From positions 30,805,501-30,869,500 of the forward strand of contig NC_079880.1 of assembly GCF_029227915.1 (NCBI RefSeq): a DNA stretch of 64,000 nucleotides, written 5' to 3'. The first letter of the stretch is position 1. The number at the start of each line of letters is the position of its first letter. The notes under the pieces are model-generated. The model searched no databases. It had not been told where the DNA came from and saw only the letters and a program-made list of their open reading frames with translations. The stretch comes from Hydractinia symbiolongicarpus (taxonomy: Eukaryota > Cnidaria > Hydrozoa > Anthoathecata > Hydractiniidae). This document shows positions 12,659-21,960 of the stretch, one piece after another. The translations under genes were made by a program, and so were the position numbers.

Positions 12659-13708
12659 TAATGTCTTATAATCAAGGTGTTACGATTTCTCGTTTACCCA
12701 GACAAAAGTCATCGAAAAACTTCGTTGCGAGCCATGGTTAGTGTTACCAACCAACGAAAACACTTTCATAACTGAAGAAAGCAATTTTCAATCCTACCCA
12801 GACACAAATGTAAAGTGACTTTCGTGACTACCAGCAAATTTCCGAACATTTCCGATTATCTTGATATATATTATCAGTGATCAGTGTTTCCCACGAAATT
12901 TCACGGGCTGTGTTCAATTCTATTTATCGTTTGATAAAACATTTCTAGAAATTTTAACTAGTATATTGTATGGGATACTATCACAAGGACCATTAGGTTT
13001 TATTTTAGTTACCCTTAAAAAAATTGTCAACAAATTTTACTGAATCCACTTTTCTTCTCGTATCACGCTAAGTTTACGTGAATAGAATAAGAGAATTATT
13101 GAAAAATGATCCATCTCTATTTTATCCTCCTACAACTATAGGAATAATAGTTGGAAAATTTTAGCTCTATCTTGAAATCGAGTAACCAACGTCGAAAATG
13201 CGTTTGCTGCATTTTCCACCATACCGCAATATAGAACACTCCGCTCCACTACCGGAAAGGGCCAAAACAAAAATACCTTTTAAGGAATTTGGATCTAACC
13301 AAAAAACCTAAGATCAAGTCCTATGTCCGGTGTGAACATTGAAAGCGTTTTACTTAAAGAGAAGCATGTTGCTTAGATAGCTTGTGGCTGTGATCTTATA
13401 TATATATATAAATATCGTCTCACATAATTTCCATGGAAAAATCTCTGTTGTCACAAGTTAGACATTCGTGACAGAATTTCTGCTTTTTTTTATTCCGTAT
13501 GATGCTGCAAATAGGTTTACAAAGAAAAACCTTTTTGAATATGGCAACTCATTAAGTCTCATTCATGATACTTAACCCAATCCTGTCATGTGGATCTTAC
13601 AGGATAATTATTGCGTAATTTCAAAATGGCGCCTGACTATTCTAAACAACAAAGCAAGTAGTCATGGAAGAAGTTTCTTAATTTATTTTACCAAAGTTAT
13701 TCACATGA
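12659..13708. other. Intergenic DNA between the orphan exon and the Maverick element
   Basis: AT-rich, no gene, no clear repeat ends. A TA microsatellite lies near 13397-13412. The last bases carry CATGA (13704-13708), also found just outside the right end of the element (36947-36951). It is a candidate 5-bp target-site duplication. Confidence 0.5.
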
Positions 13709-14022
13709 TGCTGCAGGTTTTTAGATTTTTCCTATTCGAGAGATAGAGAAATGTTCCTTCTGGCGCAGTCGCGCACGCACACGCGCACACGTCACAGGCA
13801 ACCATAACAAATCCCTGATAATCCAGTACCATCCAGTACCATGCCATGCTTAGCGGGGTAAAGTCCCTACCATACGGTGTTGATTCATGGAATTCAAGGG
13901 GTAGGTCCCTATATAGTGCTGACGTCATCAATGCTGCAAATAAGTAAAAAATTCTAGCGCACCTGGTAGGGGAATTCCTTTTTGATGACGTCATCAAAAA
14001 TCAACGCGTGCAAAGTAAAGAG
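13709..14022. repeat. Left terminal inverted repeat of the Maverick element
   Basis: Pairs with 36661-36946 in inverted orientation. The best-kept blocks are AGAGATAGAGAAATGT (from 13739), CAGTCGCGCACGC (about 13770), CCAGTACCAT, GGTAAAGTCCCTA and GATGACGTCATCA. Indels separate the blocks. The outermost ~30 bp match less well, so the exact tip is uncertain. Two perfect TGACGTCA boxes lie at 13920-13927 and 13986-13993. Confidence 0.85.
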
Positions 14023-14060
14023 GTGCAATCTTCGGACTTTGTTGAAATCTGTATATATAA

Positions 14061-14372
14061 ATGAGTTGGTTTAAGACGCAAGGCCCATGCAACAAGGCTG
14101 TTTTCATGTACGTGCCAGATCGGTTCAAGACGCAAGACATGTGCAACAAAGTTGTTGAGGAGAAGGCCTATATGTTAGAGCATGTCCCCGAAAGGTTCAA
14201 GACGCAGGACATGTGCAACAAAGTTGTTGGGGAGAAGGCCTATATGTTAGAGCATGTCCCCGAAAGGTTCAAGACGCAGGACATGTGCAACAAAGTTGTT
14301 GGGGAGAAGGCCAATATGTTAGAGCATGTCCCCGAAAGGTTCAAGCCGCAGGACATGTGCAGCAGCATGTGA
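14061..14372 (+). CDS. Tandem-repeat protein, 24-residue KTQxMCNKxV repeats
   Basis: 103 residues, almost all of it five copies of a 24-residue (72-bp) unit of the form FKTQDMCNKVVGEKAYMLEH. The first copy, from about 14070, is the most diverged. Two central copies are nearly identical at the DNA level, pointing to recent expansion or gene conversion. Each unit has one Cys and alternating charged and hydrophobic positions, compatible with a helical solenoid. It is the first gene inside the left terminal repeat, and TATATATAA (14052-14060) directly abuts its start codon. I recall similar KTQxMC repeats as common in animal mobile-element and hypothetical proteins, but know of no established function. 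Confidence 0.7.
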   Translation: MSWFKTQGPCNKAVFMYVPDRFKTQDMCNKVVEEKAYMLEHVPERFKTQDMCNKVVGEKAYMLEHVPERFKTQDMCNKVVGEKANMLEHVPERFKPQDMCSSM

Positions 14373-14438
14373 AATTCAAAAGTTATCCTACAACCCTTCG
14401 GGGTTATAAGATGAAATCAAAATACTACTATACTACTA

Positions 14439-14618
14439 ATGTGCATCAACTGCCAATCAAAATTCGGTATATTTGGAAGTGCAGTAGTCATTACCCTTAT
14501 AGCTGACTTAGGCCTCTCTCTACCACTAATGGCATTGGCATTATTAAAAGAATCAGAGAAGGAAAGGGAGAATTGGTGGAGGATTCAAGACCTAAGGTAT
14601 CGTCTTGATGCCTTATAA
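14439..14618 (+). CDS. Small predicted membrane protein, 59 residues
   Basis: An open frame just under 60 codons between the repeat protein and the Cys-rich protein. It has a short N-terminal Cys pair (MCINCQSKFG), one strongly hydrophobic stretch at residues 11-36 (IFGSAVVITLIADLGLSLPL and on) and a charged tail (KESEKERENWWRIQDLRYRL). A single-pass membrane protein with a basic/acidic tail is the simplest reading. It fits the compact plus-strand series of small genes, with 11 bp to the next start. No named family recognised. Confidence 0.5.
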   Translation: MCINCQSKFGIFGSAVVITLIADLGLSLPLMALALLKESEKERENWWRIQDLRYRLDAL

Positions 14619-14629
14619 TCATAATATAA

Positions 14630-14815
14630 ATGGAACAATGTAAGGACTGTGAACGTATGTTGGATGTGTACGACAGATACACCTGCGGGCGTCGGTTTGT
14701 AGTAGATGGTAAAATGTTGTGTTGGTACTGTTATCAGGAATACGTCACGTATAACGGGGGTGGTTGCGTATGTACAATGACAAGCAATCCCCTGAAGTCG
14801 TTTGAATTACAATAA
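14630..14815 (+). CDS. Small Cys-rich, probable zinc-binding protein
   Basis: 61 residues with Cys in CKDC, YTCG, LCWYC and GGCVC. This gives two CxxC pairs plus extra Cys, a spacing that suits one or two zinc sites. It is basic and acidic without hydrophobic segments, so likely soluble. It ends six bases before the next start. Function unknown; small zinc proteins of this sort are common beside Maverick structural genes. Confidence 0.55.
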   Translation: MEQCKDCERMLDVYDRYTCGRRFVVDGKMLCWYCYQEYVTYNGGGCVCTMTSNPLKSFELQ

Positions 14816-14820
14816 AGAAG

Positions 14821-15348
14821 ATGCTACAATTTGAGAATGAGCTTGTCAACCCTAAATTATTGTACTCGTTTGCTGCTACCTTCACAGACATCAATGATAT
14901 CAACGTGGACTATCTGACGGTGTCGGATCCAATTCCTGCCAATGGAGGTAAGGATAATCGGTACATTATAGGCTACCATACACAAGACCTCGTAGAAGCC
15001 CTCAGGGTAAAAACACCTAAATTATGGTCCCCACATGGGGTCAGCCGGTACAACGCCAATGCAGTACCGGCAATGAGTCACGATTTTGAAGAGTACGCCG
15101 ATTGGGTTGCCAAGTATCGTCAAATCTGGAATAAAATCAAAGGGTCCGAGTAATTGACAACAGAGCCTGTGAAAAAGGACCGTTACGTGAACGCTAAACT
15201 CAAATACTACAAGGATGCAATCACAACTAAATTCCACGGTATGCCAGTACCCTACGATGAACCCTGCCAAGCCAGTGCTATCCTGGCTACTTCATCGGTG
15301 TATGTTCAAGGTAAAAACTACTACCCTCAGGTACATATTACGGAATAA
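14821..15348 (+). pseudogene. Unrecognised Maverick gene with an in-frame stop
   Basis: The frame opens at 14821 and runs 110 codons to TAA at 15151-15153, then continues in the same frame for 64 more codons to a TAA at 15346. One nonsense codon thus appears to split a ~175-residue protein. Recognisable pieces are PANGGKDNRYIIGYHTQDLV before the stop and GKNYYPQVHITE at the end. The N-terminal half is mixed alpha/beta in character with no membrane segment. No family assigned. Alternatively the two halves are separate proteins, but the second lacks an ATG near its start. Confidence 0.55.
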
Positions 15349-15448
15349 AGAATGGCTGTTAGTTGAGGATTAAAAAAACATACATTCTATAGGCCTACAA
15401 GGCCTTTATAATATATATCAAATTAAGGCTTATACTCAGGTGGAGACT

Positions 15449-16092
15449 CTAGGTAGCGCTTGCATACTTTACAGACTGAAGTTTTTTTAAAACGTCATTT
15501 CTGCCTTCCTCCCGACCTTTCGCAATTAGCTGAGCACGCTCCTGTTTATTAATAGCGTTCACAATCTGTTTAACACGTTGACGCATCTGTTCCTTTAGCA
15601 GCATATATTTCTTATGTGTAATGAGGGTAAACTCATAGTCGCTGATGACTCCATTCTCAAGGCTTTTGAGATTAAATCGATTATAGAGTTAAGCTTCGTC
15701 TCCGCCAACAGCCTTATAGTCTCATGTTTTTTAAATTTCACACCCAGGCTCTTCCCAGCGTTTCGGATACCGGCCTGCCCAATTCCGACGGCGATCGTGA
15801 TCCCCCCCATGGCTATACATAGGGGAGCTCCCAAACCCGTTCCTAACACCCCGATCCCAATGCCTGAGGTGATAATGCTAATACTCAGCAGTCCATGGTC
15901 ACAATACCTCACCCAAGTCACATGCATCTTGAACTTCTTTGCGAGCCTGTTCCGCTCCTTGATCTCATTCCGCAGGTACTTTTCAATCTCTCCTATCTTC
16001 CCAAGCCTATACTTTTGGCTTTCCTCTGGCATGTCGGCGCTCTGCGCAGGTGCACTCGGTAGGTTGGGATACAGTTTGGCTATATCGCTCAT
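15449..16092 (-). pseudogene. Membrane protein with glycine-rich hydrophobic core, frameshifted
   Basis: Starts MSDIAKLYPNLPSAP at 16092, two bases after the stop of the gene upstream (16095-16097). Residues ~30-60 are charged and helical (GEIEKYLRNEIKERNRLAKK). Then come ~50 hydrophobic Gly-rich residues (LSISIITSGIGIGVLGTGLG and on), likely two membrane hairpins. A helical tail follows (ETIRLLAETKLNSIIDLISK). The frame breaks near 15650-15665. The C-terminal coiled-coil-like part continues in another frame (NAINKQERAQLIAKG) to a TAG at 15449. I recognise the type as a recurrent Maverick membrane protein without known function. Confidence 0.65.
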
Positions 16093-16094
16093 CT

Positions 16095-16520
16095 TTAATC
16101 TATGAGAATACACATCGTGATGCCGGTGAACGAAACGTTTTTCTCGTGGTGAAATTCGTCCGTCAACAGGAACTCGAGACGGTCCGTCGAGCCCTTCAAA
16201 GGAAGGTACGTTGAAGTATCAAAATTCCAGGTCAGCATGTCCCCCCAGACATTCAACTCTTTGGTGGAAAGAAGGGCCAGAATTTTTGACTTTTTACCGT
16301 CAAGTAAGCAGTCGTTCTCATTCAACTGAGGGCAAACAAGTCTCAATCTTTGGTAAACGTCCATGGACCCTACTCTACTTATAGTAAACTCATTGTTACT
16401 GGACAGGTTCAGCCATACAGGCCTGATACTGATCGATTTCAAGGCTATCCTACTATCCTGCCCCAGGTAGTCTTTCAATATCGTAGGCTTTTCACTAGTA
16501 GTGATGTGGAGTTGCTTCAT
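16095..16520 (-). CDS. Beta-rich protein, possible minor capsid (penton-like)
   Basis: 141 residues if translation begins at the ATG at 16520 (MKQLHITTSEKPT). The frame is open further upstream, but that part overlaps the divergent gene starting at 16550. It is rich in short alternating hydrophobic stretches (SRIALKSISIRPVWLNLSSN, then KNVSFTGITMCILID), no long helix and no membrane segment. That suits a single jelly roll. It ends MCILID at 16095. Gene order (beside structural genes, divergent start 29 bp from the neighbour) supports a virion role, but this is inference. The frame is intact. Confidence 0.45.
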   Translation of the reverse strand: MKQLHITTSEKPTILKDYLGQDSRIALKSISIRPVWLNLSSNNEFTISRVGSMDVYQRLRLVCPQLNENDCLLDGKKSKILALLSTKELNVWGDMLTWNFDTSTYLPLKGSTDRLEFLLTDEFHHEKNVSFTGITMCILID

Positions 16521-16549
16521 CTTTGTTTTAAAACAAACAGCAGGGGGGA

Positions 16550-17742
16550 ATGGCCACTTGGTATCACAAATTTGGAGCATCAGGGTCTGTACGTGTCTAC
16601 AGCCTCGCACATTGAGGTGGTCTTCCCTGAGTTTACCAAGTATGCCATAAAAATCCCCACCAATTTGCTAAATGACCCTGTTAGGGTGGGTTGGACGGGA
16701 CAAGCATTGGACTACTGGAACATTCAGGTTAACTTCGCCACCCATTGCGCAAGCGCTGCCTTAAGCATATCTGCTAAGCATCTGACGGGTTCCGTACCCC
16801 TTGTCAACTCGATCTTCAAATTCCATGTCTATTTTCACATGCGTCGTATCCTAGCAAGAATGAAGGTGCCCATGCCTTATGATGATGGGTTTTCTCAGTA
16901 CAAAAAACCCTACTCAACCTCAACCATTCCAATAGTCTGTACGAGTTCAAGACTGTCATGTCGTCACCCACCAACGGCCGCTGGTGGCCTCAGGTTCACG
17001 GGGACTGGGCCAAGTTCATCAACCCCACAAGTCAGGGTTTAACATCGGTGGGTCTAACCAAGCTAAGCGAGAGTATCCAGGTTTAGGTGGTCTTGTTGCT
17101 AGGATCGCAGGCAGGGGCTAAGGCATCCTTAATCGGGTGTGGTGCTGACAATTACACAGCAAGGCAAATCTTACTGCAGTAATTTGAGGCCATGGTATAA
17201 CGCCAAGAGAATGTAGGGCATGGCATCACGGAATTCCAAAAGGTGCTTCAATATGCCCGAACTCCGGTAAGCTTGGCGGCATGCCCAGCGTGTACATGCT
17301 GCCCTCTGATACGAACCTGCGTATTAACAAGATTGTGGGGTATAATAACAACATTCTCACAGCACCTGCCAACGTCAGCGTTGGTGTCCAAGTTGGTGTG
17401 AATAACAAGCCTATTGTGAAGCATACTACACCCCTTATGCATACTATACCTCCCAAGCATATTACGCCCCCTAGGCATACCATACCCCCTAGGCATAGTA
17501 CACCTCCTAAGCATACTATCAAAACACCTATACATACTACACCCCTTAGGCATACCGAGCATACTATCAGACATGTGGCAGATATCAAACCACCTCCCAA
17601 GCATACCTTACCTCCCAAACATGCTACGCCTCCTATACATCCTCCCGAACAACCCCCGCAAAACCAAGACGAGAACACCAAGGCCGAATTGATCACGACA
17701 GGGGTAGGGATCATCATTGCCTACATATGGCTTAAACAATAG
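16550..17742 (+). pseudogene. Large structural-type protein with His/Pro repeats and C-terminal membrane helix, broken
   Basis: A start at 16550 (MATWYHKFGASGSVRVYS) diverges from the gene at 16520. The frame breaks near 16615. The next readable block (about 16615-16945) holds HIEVVFPEFTKYAIKIP and LVNSIFKFHVYFHMRRILAR. After a further shift comes NGRWWPQVHGDWAKFINPTS (about 16975-17030), with stops at about 17083 and 17182. The last block (17281-17742) holds NLRINKIVGYNNNI, then about a dozen PPKHTTP-like His/Pro repeats, and a C-terminal membrane helix (LITTGVGIIIAYIWLKQ). The layout looks like a long virion or membrane-anchored protein. Sequence-level assignment to a named Maverick gene is not possible here. 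At least three breaks make it non-functional. Confidence 0.6.
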
Positions 17743-18886
17743 GTCATATAAGACCTTACCGACGTAAACCACGACAAACCCAACGCCAGCAGTAATTGCC
17801 ATGTACAGACGTTTAGCCGCGTATTCGACAACAGTTGCCGCTACCCTCAAAAATAACGAGACTATGGTACCCATAATCCCAGGTAATGCAGCACCTGCTT
17901 TACCTGCCAAGTACTTTAGAAATTTACCCAATCTTTACCCAGCTGCTTCTCTACAAACCCCTTCCCTGCGGCACTTCCAGCGACACCTCCTCCTGTAGCT
18001 GTAAGTACAATGGTACTTATCAGTAGACCAAGACTATACTCGCTGTGTTCATACCCTGCTCCTTAAAGAGGATCTTTAGCTTTTCAAGCAAAGACGTGTC
18101 ATCTCCAGCAATTTTCATCAATGTTTCCGTGATATTCTTCAGCTGGCTGTATTTCCCTCTCAAGATTAGCTCTTTGTCCTTCATCTACCCCGACTTTCTG
18201 CTTCTCGAGGTCTTTCACCTTGCTATTGTATAAGATCATCTTGCTTTTCAAGACTTTCAAGTTACCTCTTATAGTTTGGAGTTCGAGGTTTAATCCTCGC
18301 CTCTCGCGCTCGGTGAATACTTCATCAGTACCACCAACTGAAGTTTCTTCCATAAAGCTCTCCGTGGCATCTACAAATTCCTCTATCGATTCCATCGAAA
18401 TGATATCATCAGCCATGTCCTTCCTCACAATGTCATCAACCTTTTGCCCAAGTGCCTGGGCCGCTGCCTTACCCCTGTTGGGTGTAGTAATATAGTCGGG
18501 AAAACCCAGGGCTCGCACGAGATCTGCCTTCAATCTCTTGATCATCTCCCCGGCAGCTCGCAACCAACCCTTATCTTTTGTAATTAATGGTGTAAGGTCT
18601 ATATCGTTGAAAAAAAGAAGTTTCCCTTCCAGCCTAAAGTCGTCGTAAGGTATCGAAATAGGCTTCCCCAACCTCTCCTCAAAACGTTCGTAGAGCTCGT
18701 CGACCTTTGATTTTAATATCTTTTGCCTCTGCTCTGAAAGGCCAGCCCCTGGAACACCCTGTTGTTCTCCTGACGTTGAAGCCCCAGGCGTTGCCGAATG
18801 TTTTGGCGTTGATGGAGAAGCTTCGGGTTTATCATCCCTCCCGCCCTCATCCGGAAGATCGTGATCAAATGCTGGATTGTTGGCAT
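17743..18886 (-). pseudogene. Coiled-coil protein with C-terminal membrane region, multiply frameshifted
   Basis: The reading frame is open from about 18885 to 18140. The only ATG at its head (18884-18886) is out of frame by one base, so a lesion sits right after the start. The N-terminal region is acidic and Pro/Ser-rich (NPAFDHDLPDEGG). It is followed by a helical body (NRGKAAAQALGQKVDDIVRK, then LQTIRGNLKVLKSKMI) with long coiled-coil potential. The frame breaks again near 18145, near 18030 and near 17935. The last piece carries GKAGAALPGIMGTIVSLFL and two hydrophobic stretches. It converges with the plus-strand gene ending at 17742. I recognise it as a recurrent Maverick ORF of unknown role; the Gly/Ala membrane end suggests virion or membrane association. 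Confidence 0.65.
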
Positions 18887-18902
18887 TTATTTAAAGATTT
18901 CC

Positions 18903-19940
18903 CTTATATAATAAAAAGAGTAACGTATTTGGAACGACACTGGACCCTTACGCAGAGACGAAACAACTCTTCGGTATCAAAGGACAAAGACAACGTGTTC
19001 AGATATCTAACATAACCTCTACAATCAATCAAAATGAGGACTTGTACGTGGATATTCCCAATATGCGACAGGACGATTTTTCCAGGGTCCATCAAACTCC
19101 TATTTGACTTGGAAATAACGGCCACCAACATGAAACGTACGATCGGCAAAAGCCTGGTGCGAGATTTACGTATCACTTTGAGGAGAAGGCCATTGTTGCG
19201 GCGTATGGTAATACGTTCTGTATACCCCTCGGCAAGATGTTTGAACTCACCGGAGACCTACCCTTTTATCCAGCAGGTTTATCTGACCGCTTCCAGTTCG
19301 TCCTACCATTCGCACCGCATAGTGACGTCATCAAATATGGGGGTACGGCAGCCTCTGGAAGCACGGCACCGTGGTGGCGGATGCTGTGTACAACAGTGAG
19401 CCATGAAGGCCTAGCGAGCGCTATGATATCAAAGTATGCAAGATTGACACTACCCTATGAACGGATCCTGAGATGCAAGGTGGTGACCATGAAAAATACC
19501 AATACCAGCTACAACCTTCAGATTGACACTCCCGCGAAGAGTTTGAAAGATGTCCTGCTACTCTTTGTAGATCCCAGGAAAGTGAAGGCTTATTCCAGTG
19601 TCAGCGAAGTCTTTTACAATCCAAAAATTGAGAAGATCAGCGTCACCGTGGAAGGTGAACCTAACAAACTGTATAGCCATGCCATGTTACCCAAAGACCA
19701 CCTCGAACAGATCGTGACCTCTTCGGCAGCCACGACTCTAACGTCACAATTGGCCAGTTTTTTAATGAGAGGTACGCGTTGTTTATCGATTTCTGAGCAA
19801 GCCCGGAACATACCCTACATGGATCTGGAAGGCATCTACAACGTCTGTCGGACGGCATTACGTTACATATGACCAAGAAGGCCAACGGACCCGGGGATTT
19901 CAGGTGCTATGTGTACTTGTTTCAAGATGCGCAGCTATAG
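18903..19940 (+). pseudogene. MCP: Major capsid protein (double jelly roll), frameshifted
   Basis: The Maverick major capsid protein forms the icosahedral shell in the predicted virion. The clearest part is 19237-19800: GKMFELTGDLPFYPAGLSDR, then ILRCKVVTMKNTNTSYNLQI, then VFYNPKIEKISVTVEGEPNK. These are blocks I associate with the Maverick MCP. The C-terminal strand is in another frame (GDFRCYVYLFQDAQL, stop 19938-19940). The N-terminal ~330 bp is readable only in pieces and has several breaks near 19000-19200, so the start is a guess. It diverges from the coiled-coil gene at 18886. One MCP-like copy only; there is no second one in the right-hand module. Confidence 0.75.
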
Positions 19941-19983
19941 ATCCTACACGGTCGTTATCATTCTGTGGAGCATTAGTGATCAC

Positions 19984-20018
19984 AACTCGTGTTTGTCCTC
20001 CAAGGGCAAAAACGAGTC
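19984..20018 (+). promoter_or_regulatory. Leader hairpin 1
   Basis: ACTCGTGTTTGTCC pairs with GGGCAAAAACGAGT around a four- to five-base loop. The ATG of the next gene follows four bases later (20022). The preceding AGTGATCACA is also shared with hairpins 2 and 4. See the findings for the six-member set. Confidence 0.75.
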
Positions 20019-20021
20019 AAT

Positions 20022-20435
20022 ATGGAAAACAAGAGCTGCTCAAATTGTAACGAGAGTCTTTTGCTAGATACATTTAGAGTGCTGGGAAATGGTCAAACTA
20101 CAAAGACATGCATCAAATGCCTGGATAAAAAGAAACAGGGGCGTGACAAAAACAAATGCCCCCATGGTAGGCGTAGGAACCAGTGCAAAGAGTGCAAGGG
20201 AAGTCAGATTTTTCCCCATGAAGAATATAGGGCTTACTGTAAAGATTGTGGTGGAAGACAGATTTGTCCCCATGAGAGACAGAAGGCTTGCTGCAAGGAC
20301 TGTAAAGGTAGCCAGATTTGTATACATAAAAGGATGAGATCCTATTGTAAAGAGTGTAAAGGCAGTCAGATTTGCAAGCACGGGAAATTAAAGTATCGCT
20401 GCAAAGACTGCAAGAAGAGCAAACAGTCGGAATAA
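20022..20435 (+). CDS. Zn-knuckle repeat protein (nuclease domain absent)
   Basis: 137 residues. The N-terminal unit has CSNCNESLLLDTF and a second pair TCIKCLDKK. Then come five units of ~15-17 residues of the form CxHxxxxxxCKDCxGxQ (for example CIHKRMRSYCKECKGSQ), each able to bind zinc with three Cys and one His. It ends KDCKKSKQSE at 20435 with no HNH part, whereas relatives in this element (29500-30290, 21961-22304, 31278-31609) continue into an HNH-like domain. It is either a truncated relative or a stand-alone nucleic-acid-binding version. The frame is intact, which is rare in this element. The start is fixed by the hairpin four bases upstream. Confidence 0.7.
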   Translation: MENKSCSNCNESLLLDTFRVLGNGQTTKTCIKCLDKKKQGRDKNKCPHGRRRNQCKECKGSQIFPHEEYRAYCKDCGGRQICPHERQKACCKDCKGSQICIHKRMRSYCKECKGSQICKHGKLKYRCKDCKKSKQSE

Positions 20436-20469
20436 ATATGGGTTCACAGCGTTGAGTATTAGTGACCAC

Positions 20470-20503
20470 AACTCGTGTTTGTCCCTAGGGGCAAAAACGA
20501 GTT
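20470..20503 (+). promoter_or_regulatory. Leader hairpin 2
   Basis: ACTCGTGTTTGTCCC pairs with GGGGCAAAAACGAGT; the loop is TA or similar. The ATG of the next frame is directly adjacent (20504). The upstream ATTAGTGACCACA matches that of hairpin 1, so the two hairpins are extended direct repeats flanking the Zn-knuckle gene. Confidence 0.75.
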
Positions 20504-20620
20504 ATGGAAGAAAGCAAGAGATGCTCGAGATGCAAACACTATCTTTCTATAGACAACTTTAGGATCAAGGGGAATGGTCAAATAACGAGGACATGCATCA
20601 AATGCCTCGATGGTAAATAA
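20504..20620 (+). pseudogene. Truncated Zn-knuckle protein, N-terminal unit only
   Basis: 38 codons directly after hairpin 2. The product is a close relative of the start of the gene at 20022: CSRCKHYLSIDNF, then RTCIKCLDGK, then TAA at 20618-20620. The downstream Zn-knuckle repeats are missing. Most likely the leftover of a second hairpin-led copy; a functional miniprotein with one zinc site is possible but less likely. Confidence 0.6.
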
Positions 20621-20629
20621 TGATAATGT

Positions 20630-20890
20630 AGACCCCTACAGCCTTTGGTTTCCTGGAAGGGCGAACGATTTCCAATGCACCTTCAAGTGTGACGAATACA
20701 TCATGCCCATTTTTTGCCTTACCAAGTGTGCACATGGGAGATGCTCCTTGGACGATACTATTTCGGACCTGGTAGAAAGGAACGTTGAAGGTATCGTCAT
20801 ATTTTTAACCTTTTCAATACCCAGGAAACGTCCTAAATCGGCGCGTTTAAACATAGGTCCTGATTGTTGGACAGGGTCTCGACGGCTCCT
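20630..20890 (-). pseudogene. Fragment of a BRO/MSV199-like N-terminal domain
   Basis: The minus strand reads MFKRADLGRFLGIEKV, then a block around SRSEIV in broken frames, and ends near 20630 in another frame with a VRPSRKPKAVG-like stretch. The pattern (ADLGRFLG near the start, a Lys-rich KPKA end) resembles the DNA-binding N-terminal domain found in large DNA viruses and some mobile elements. At least two breaks and no C-terminal part. The assignment is tentative. Confidence 0.4.
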
Positions 20891-20957
20891 GTGTTGAACA
20901 TAGCTTGCGACGACATCTTTCTAATATACCAACGTAAGCCGGAGGATTTCACCGTGG

Positions 20958-21459
20958 TCACTCGAGAATCTTCCAAGTCCTAGGATGCTCCAACCTCACG
21001 TATAAGCACGCATGTTTGGACTTATTTAGCTCAGCCTTAATATCATCCCTGTTCGAAATAAGGTTGGTTTCCTCGTCTATCATTTTCATGTCGCTCTTCT
21101 TATGCGGGTACCATAAAAACAAGGCTTTTTTCTGCCTCCTCAGATTCTTGGGCAAGGCAGTATACGACTGCGTTAATAACCACAAACTATGCTTCCTGTG
21201 CCTACCTGAAATAGCCAATTCAAGTAACGGCTGCCTTTTCTTGTCGAGACTTTCATCAGATATCTTGTCGTCGACTATGAAGAGACTCTCCTCGCCTGCT
21301 AGTAACGACAACAATTTCGCTATCCATTCAAACTATCACTATATTGTGATAGTGCTTTTTATACTCCTGATCAAGGAGATTCAGAACGTGCTGTGTCTTG
21401 CCACAACTTGTGGGTCCTGTGAAGATTGCTCTATGGGGGTCCTTCACAACGTCCAACAT
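20958..21459 (-). pseudogene. ATP: Packaging ATPase (FtsK/HerA-like), module L, copy 1, internally deleted
   Basis: The Maverick genome-packaging ATPase. From the ATG at 21459 it has Walker A (FTGPTSCGKT), then EYKKHYHNIVIV, where the frame is lost and the segment up to Walker B is missing. It resumes at 21314 with LLAGEESLFIVDDKISDESL (Walker B FIVDD), the sensor-like LLELAISGRHRKHSLWLLTQ and the C-terminus LNKSKHACLYVRLEHPRTWK (stop 20958). Between the two blocks roughly 130 bp have gone compared with the relative at 30332-30832. The part from 21066 rightward is repeated in the tandem duplication. Confidence 0.75.
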
Positions 21460-21464
21460 TTTAC

Positions 21465-21960
21465 TTAATAGTTCGACCACTTCCTATCGTGAATCTTAGG
21501 GTATATCGCGGCACAGGCTAAACAAATCCAGACACCACCGTGATTATTCGCCAAAGACCCCCGGCATGCAGGGCAGAGCTGGTATTTCTAGTCTGGTAAT
21601 CGAGGGGTAATGGAGGATATGTTAATTTACCCTGTAGGCATCGCAGTGCTTCGCGGTACCTCTCGACGAGCAGTGCGTTTTCCTGGCTCTCGGGTGGTGC
21701 TCCGATGAGTTCAATGTACTGGGGTATGATGTATAGAGAAGTAGATAATTATAATCCTGTTGAGATCCTCTAATTTCTCCATCTATATTGACAGGATCTA
21801 CTTCGTAGTCAATGTCTTTGATGTCTTTGTTTTTGGTACGCCGCCTCCCCTTCACTTTAGCCAGGCAACTTATACAATTCTTTGTTCGACTATTACGCCT
21901 AATCTTGAACTTGTCGGGTGTTAAAATGTGCTTGCACCCTTTACAACATTTGAAATCCAT
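21465..21960 (-). pseudogene. Zinc-ribbon protein upstream of the ATPase, module L, copy 1
   Basis: The N-terminal part (start 21960) is MDFKCCKGCKHILTPDKFKI, then NCISCLAKVKGRRR, a Cys4 zinc unit followed by a basic stretch and an acidic one (DIKDIDYEVDPV). The frame breaks near 21770. The C-terminal zinc ribbon (LCPACRGSLANNHGG, then WICLACA) is in another frame and stops at 21465-21467, overlapping the ATPase start region. The order zinc protein then ATPase is the same in module R. Function unknown; a late transcription or DNA-binding role would be a guess. Confidence 0.6.

Noticed and set aside
14061-14372. Regular 72-bp repeats that could look like a CRISPR or satellite array
   Set aside because: The unit length is a multiple of three, the frame is open through all units, and there are no unique spacers. 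It is a coding repeat.
15614-16105. Plus-strand frame of 163 codons opposite the membrane-protein gene
   Set aside because: Antisense shadow; the minus strand has the organised hydrophobic and helical pattern and the tight spacing to its neighbour.
17226-17717. Long minus-strand frame rich in Gly, Val and Cys (163 codons)
   Set aside because: It is the antisense of the His/Pro repeat region of the plus-strand structural gene; the low-complexity repeats keep several frames open.
19949-20470. Hairpins 1 and 2 as ordinary transcription terminators
   Set aside because: Each lies directly before a start codon and not after a stop with a T-run, and the same structure leads genes on the other strand.
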